Source: Lingula anatina (Eukaryota; Brachiopoda; Lingulata; Lingulida; Lingulidae). Taken from it: a DNA stretch of 64,000 nt. Location of the stretch: contig NW_019774169.1 of assembly GCF_001039355.2 (NCBI RefSeq), positions 178,136 through 242,135 on the forward strand, given 5' to 3'. The notes beneath the pieces are model-generated. The model did no database searches, was not told the DNA's origin, and saw nothing but the letters and a program-made list of their open reading frames with translations. The translations under genes and the position numbers were made by a program. Shown here piece after piece: positions 63,970-64,000 of this stretch. The stretch's first letter is position 1, and each line of letters begins with the position of its first letter.

Positions 63970-64000
63970 GTAAGTCAATTTTCCTAAACCTTTTCACCTT

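Noticed and set aside
1-64000. CRISPR arrays, operons, phage or other prokaryotic systems
   Set aside because: The DNA is clearly eukaryotic, with spliced animal genes; the repeats present are microsatellites, minisatellites or transposon-derived.

Overview
This window is nuclear DNA from an animal, most likely a highly heterozygous marine invertebrate. I cannot name the species. The evidence is intron-rich genes with GT-AG (and a few GC-AG) introns, proteins closely similar to vertebrate orthologues, many dinucleotide microsatellites, MITE-like insertions, and CpG loss confined to gene bodies. There is no bacterial-type gene organisation, and most short open frames in the window are chance.

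Layout. (1) Bases 1-21,942 hold no gene I can support. They contain microsatellites, a 36-bp minisatellite, a perfect RFX X-box palindrome and an odd cluster of strong splice-donor sequences at 12.5-13.1 kb. (2) Bases 21,943-35,011, minus strand: a complete OLA1 (Obg-like ATPase 1) gene, 11 coding exons, 399 codons. Exon 9 exists in two diverged, same-length, same-phase versions that look like mutually exclusive alternatives. (3) Bases 36,920-52,853, minus strand: RAB3GAP2 (non-catalytic subunit of Rab3 GTPase-activating protein), 34 exons, about 1,386 residues, with one 1-nt phase conflict at the exon 25/26 junction and two GC-AG introns. (4) Bases 53,186-54,228 and 60,045-63,431, plus strand: XRCC3 (RAD51 paralogue), head-to-head with RAB3GAP2 across a 332-bp shared promoter. 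The downstream copy is complete (7 exons, 353 residues). (5) Bases 63,903-63,969, plus strand: first coding exon of an unrecognised gene that runs off the window, behind a CpG-rich, CRE-like promoter.

The window is complicated by four near-identical direct duplications: 27.4-29.0 kb, 32.8-35.3 kb, 44.8-47.8 kb and 45.9-61.6 kb. Each begins exactly at a single-base n or at an N-gap. Coding differences between copies are nearly all synonymous, and transposon insertions are present in one copy and absent from the other. The simplest reading is unmerged allelic contig ends, so the real locus is probably OLA1 - RAB3GAP2 <-> XRCC3 -> unknown gene, in single copy. The allele pairs reveal several insertion polymorphisms, including a 174-bp hAT-like MITE with a perfect 8-bp target duplication and a ~470-bp whole-element foldback.

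The genes have housekeeping roles: ribosome- and stress-linked ATPase/GTPase (OLA1), Rab3/Rab18 control (RAB3GAP2), and homologous recombination (XRCC3). No pathway obviously unites them.
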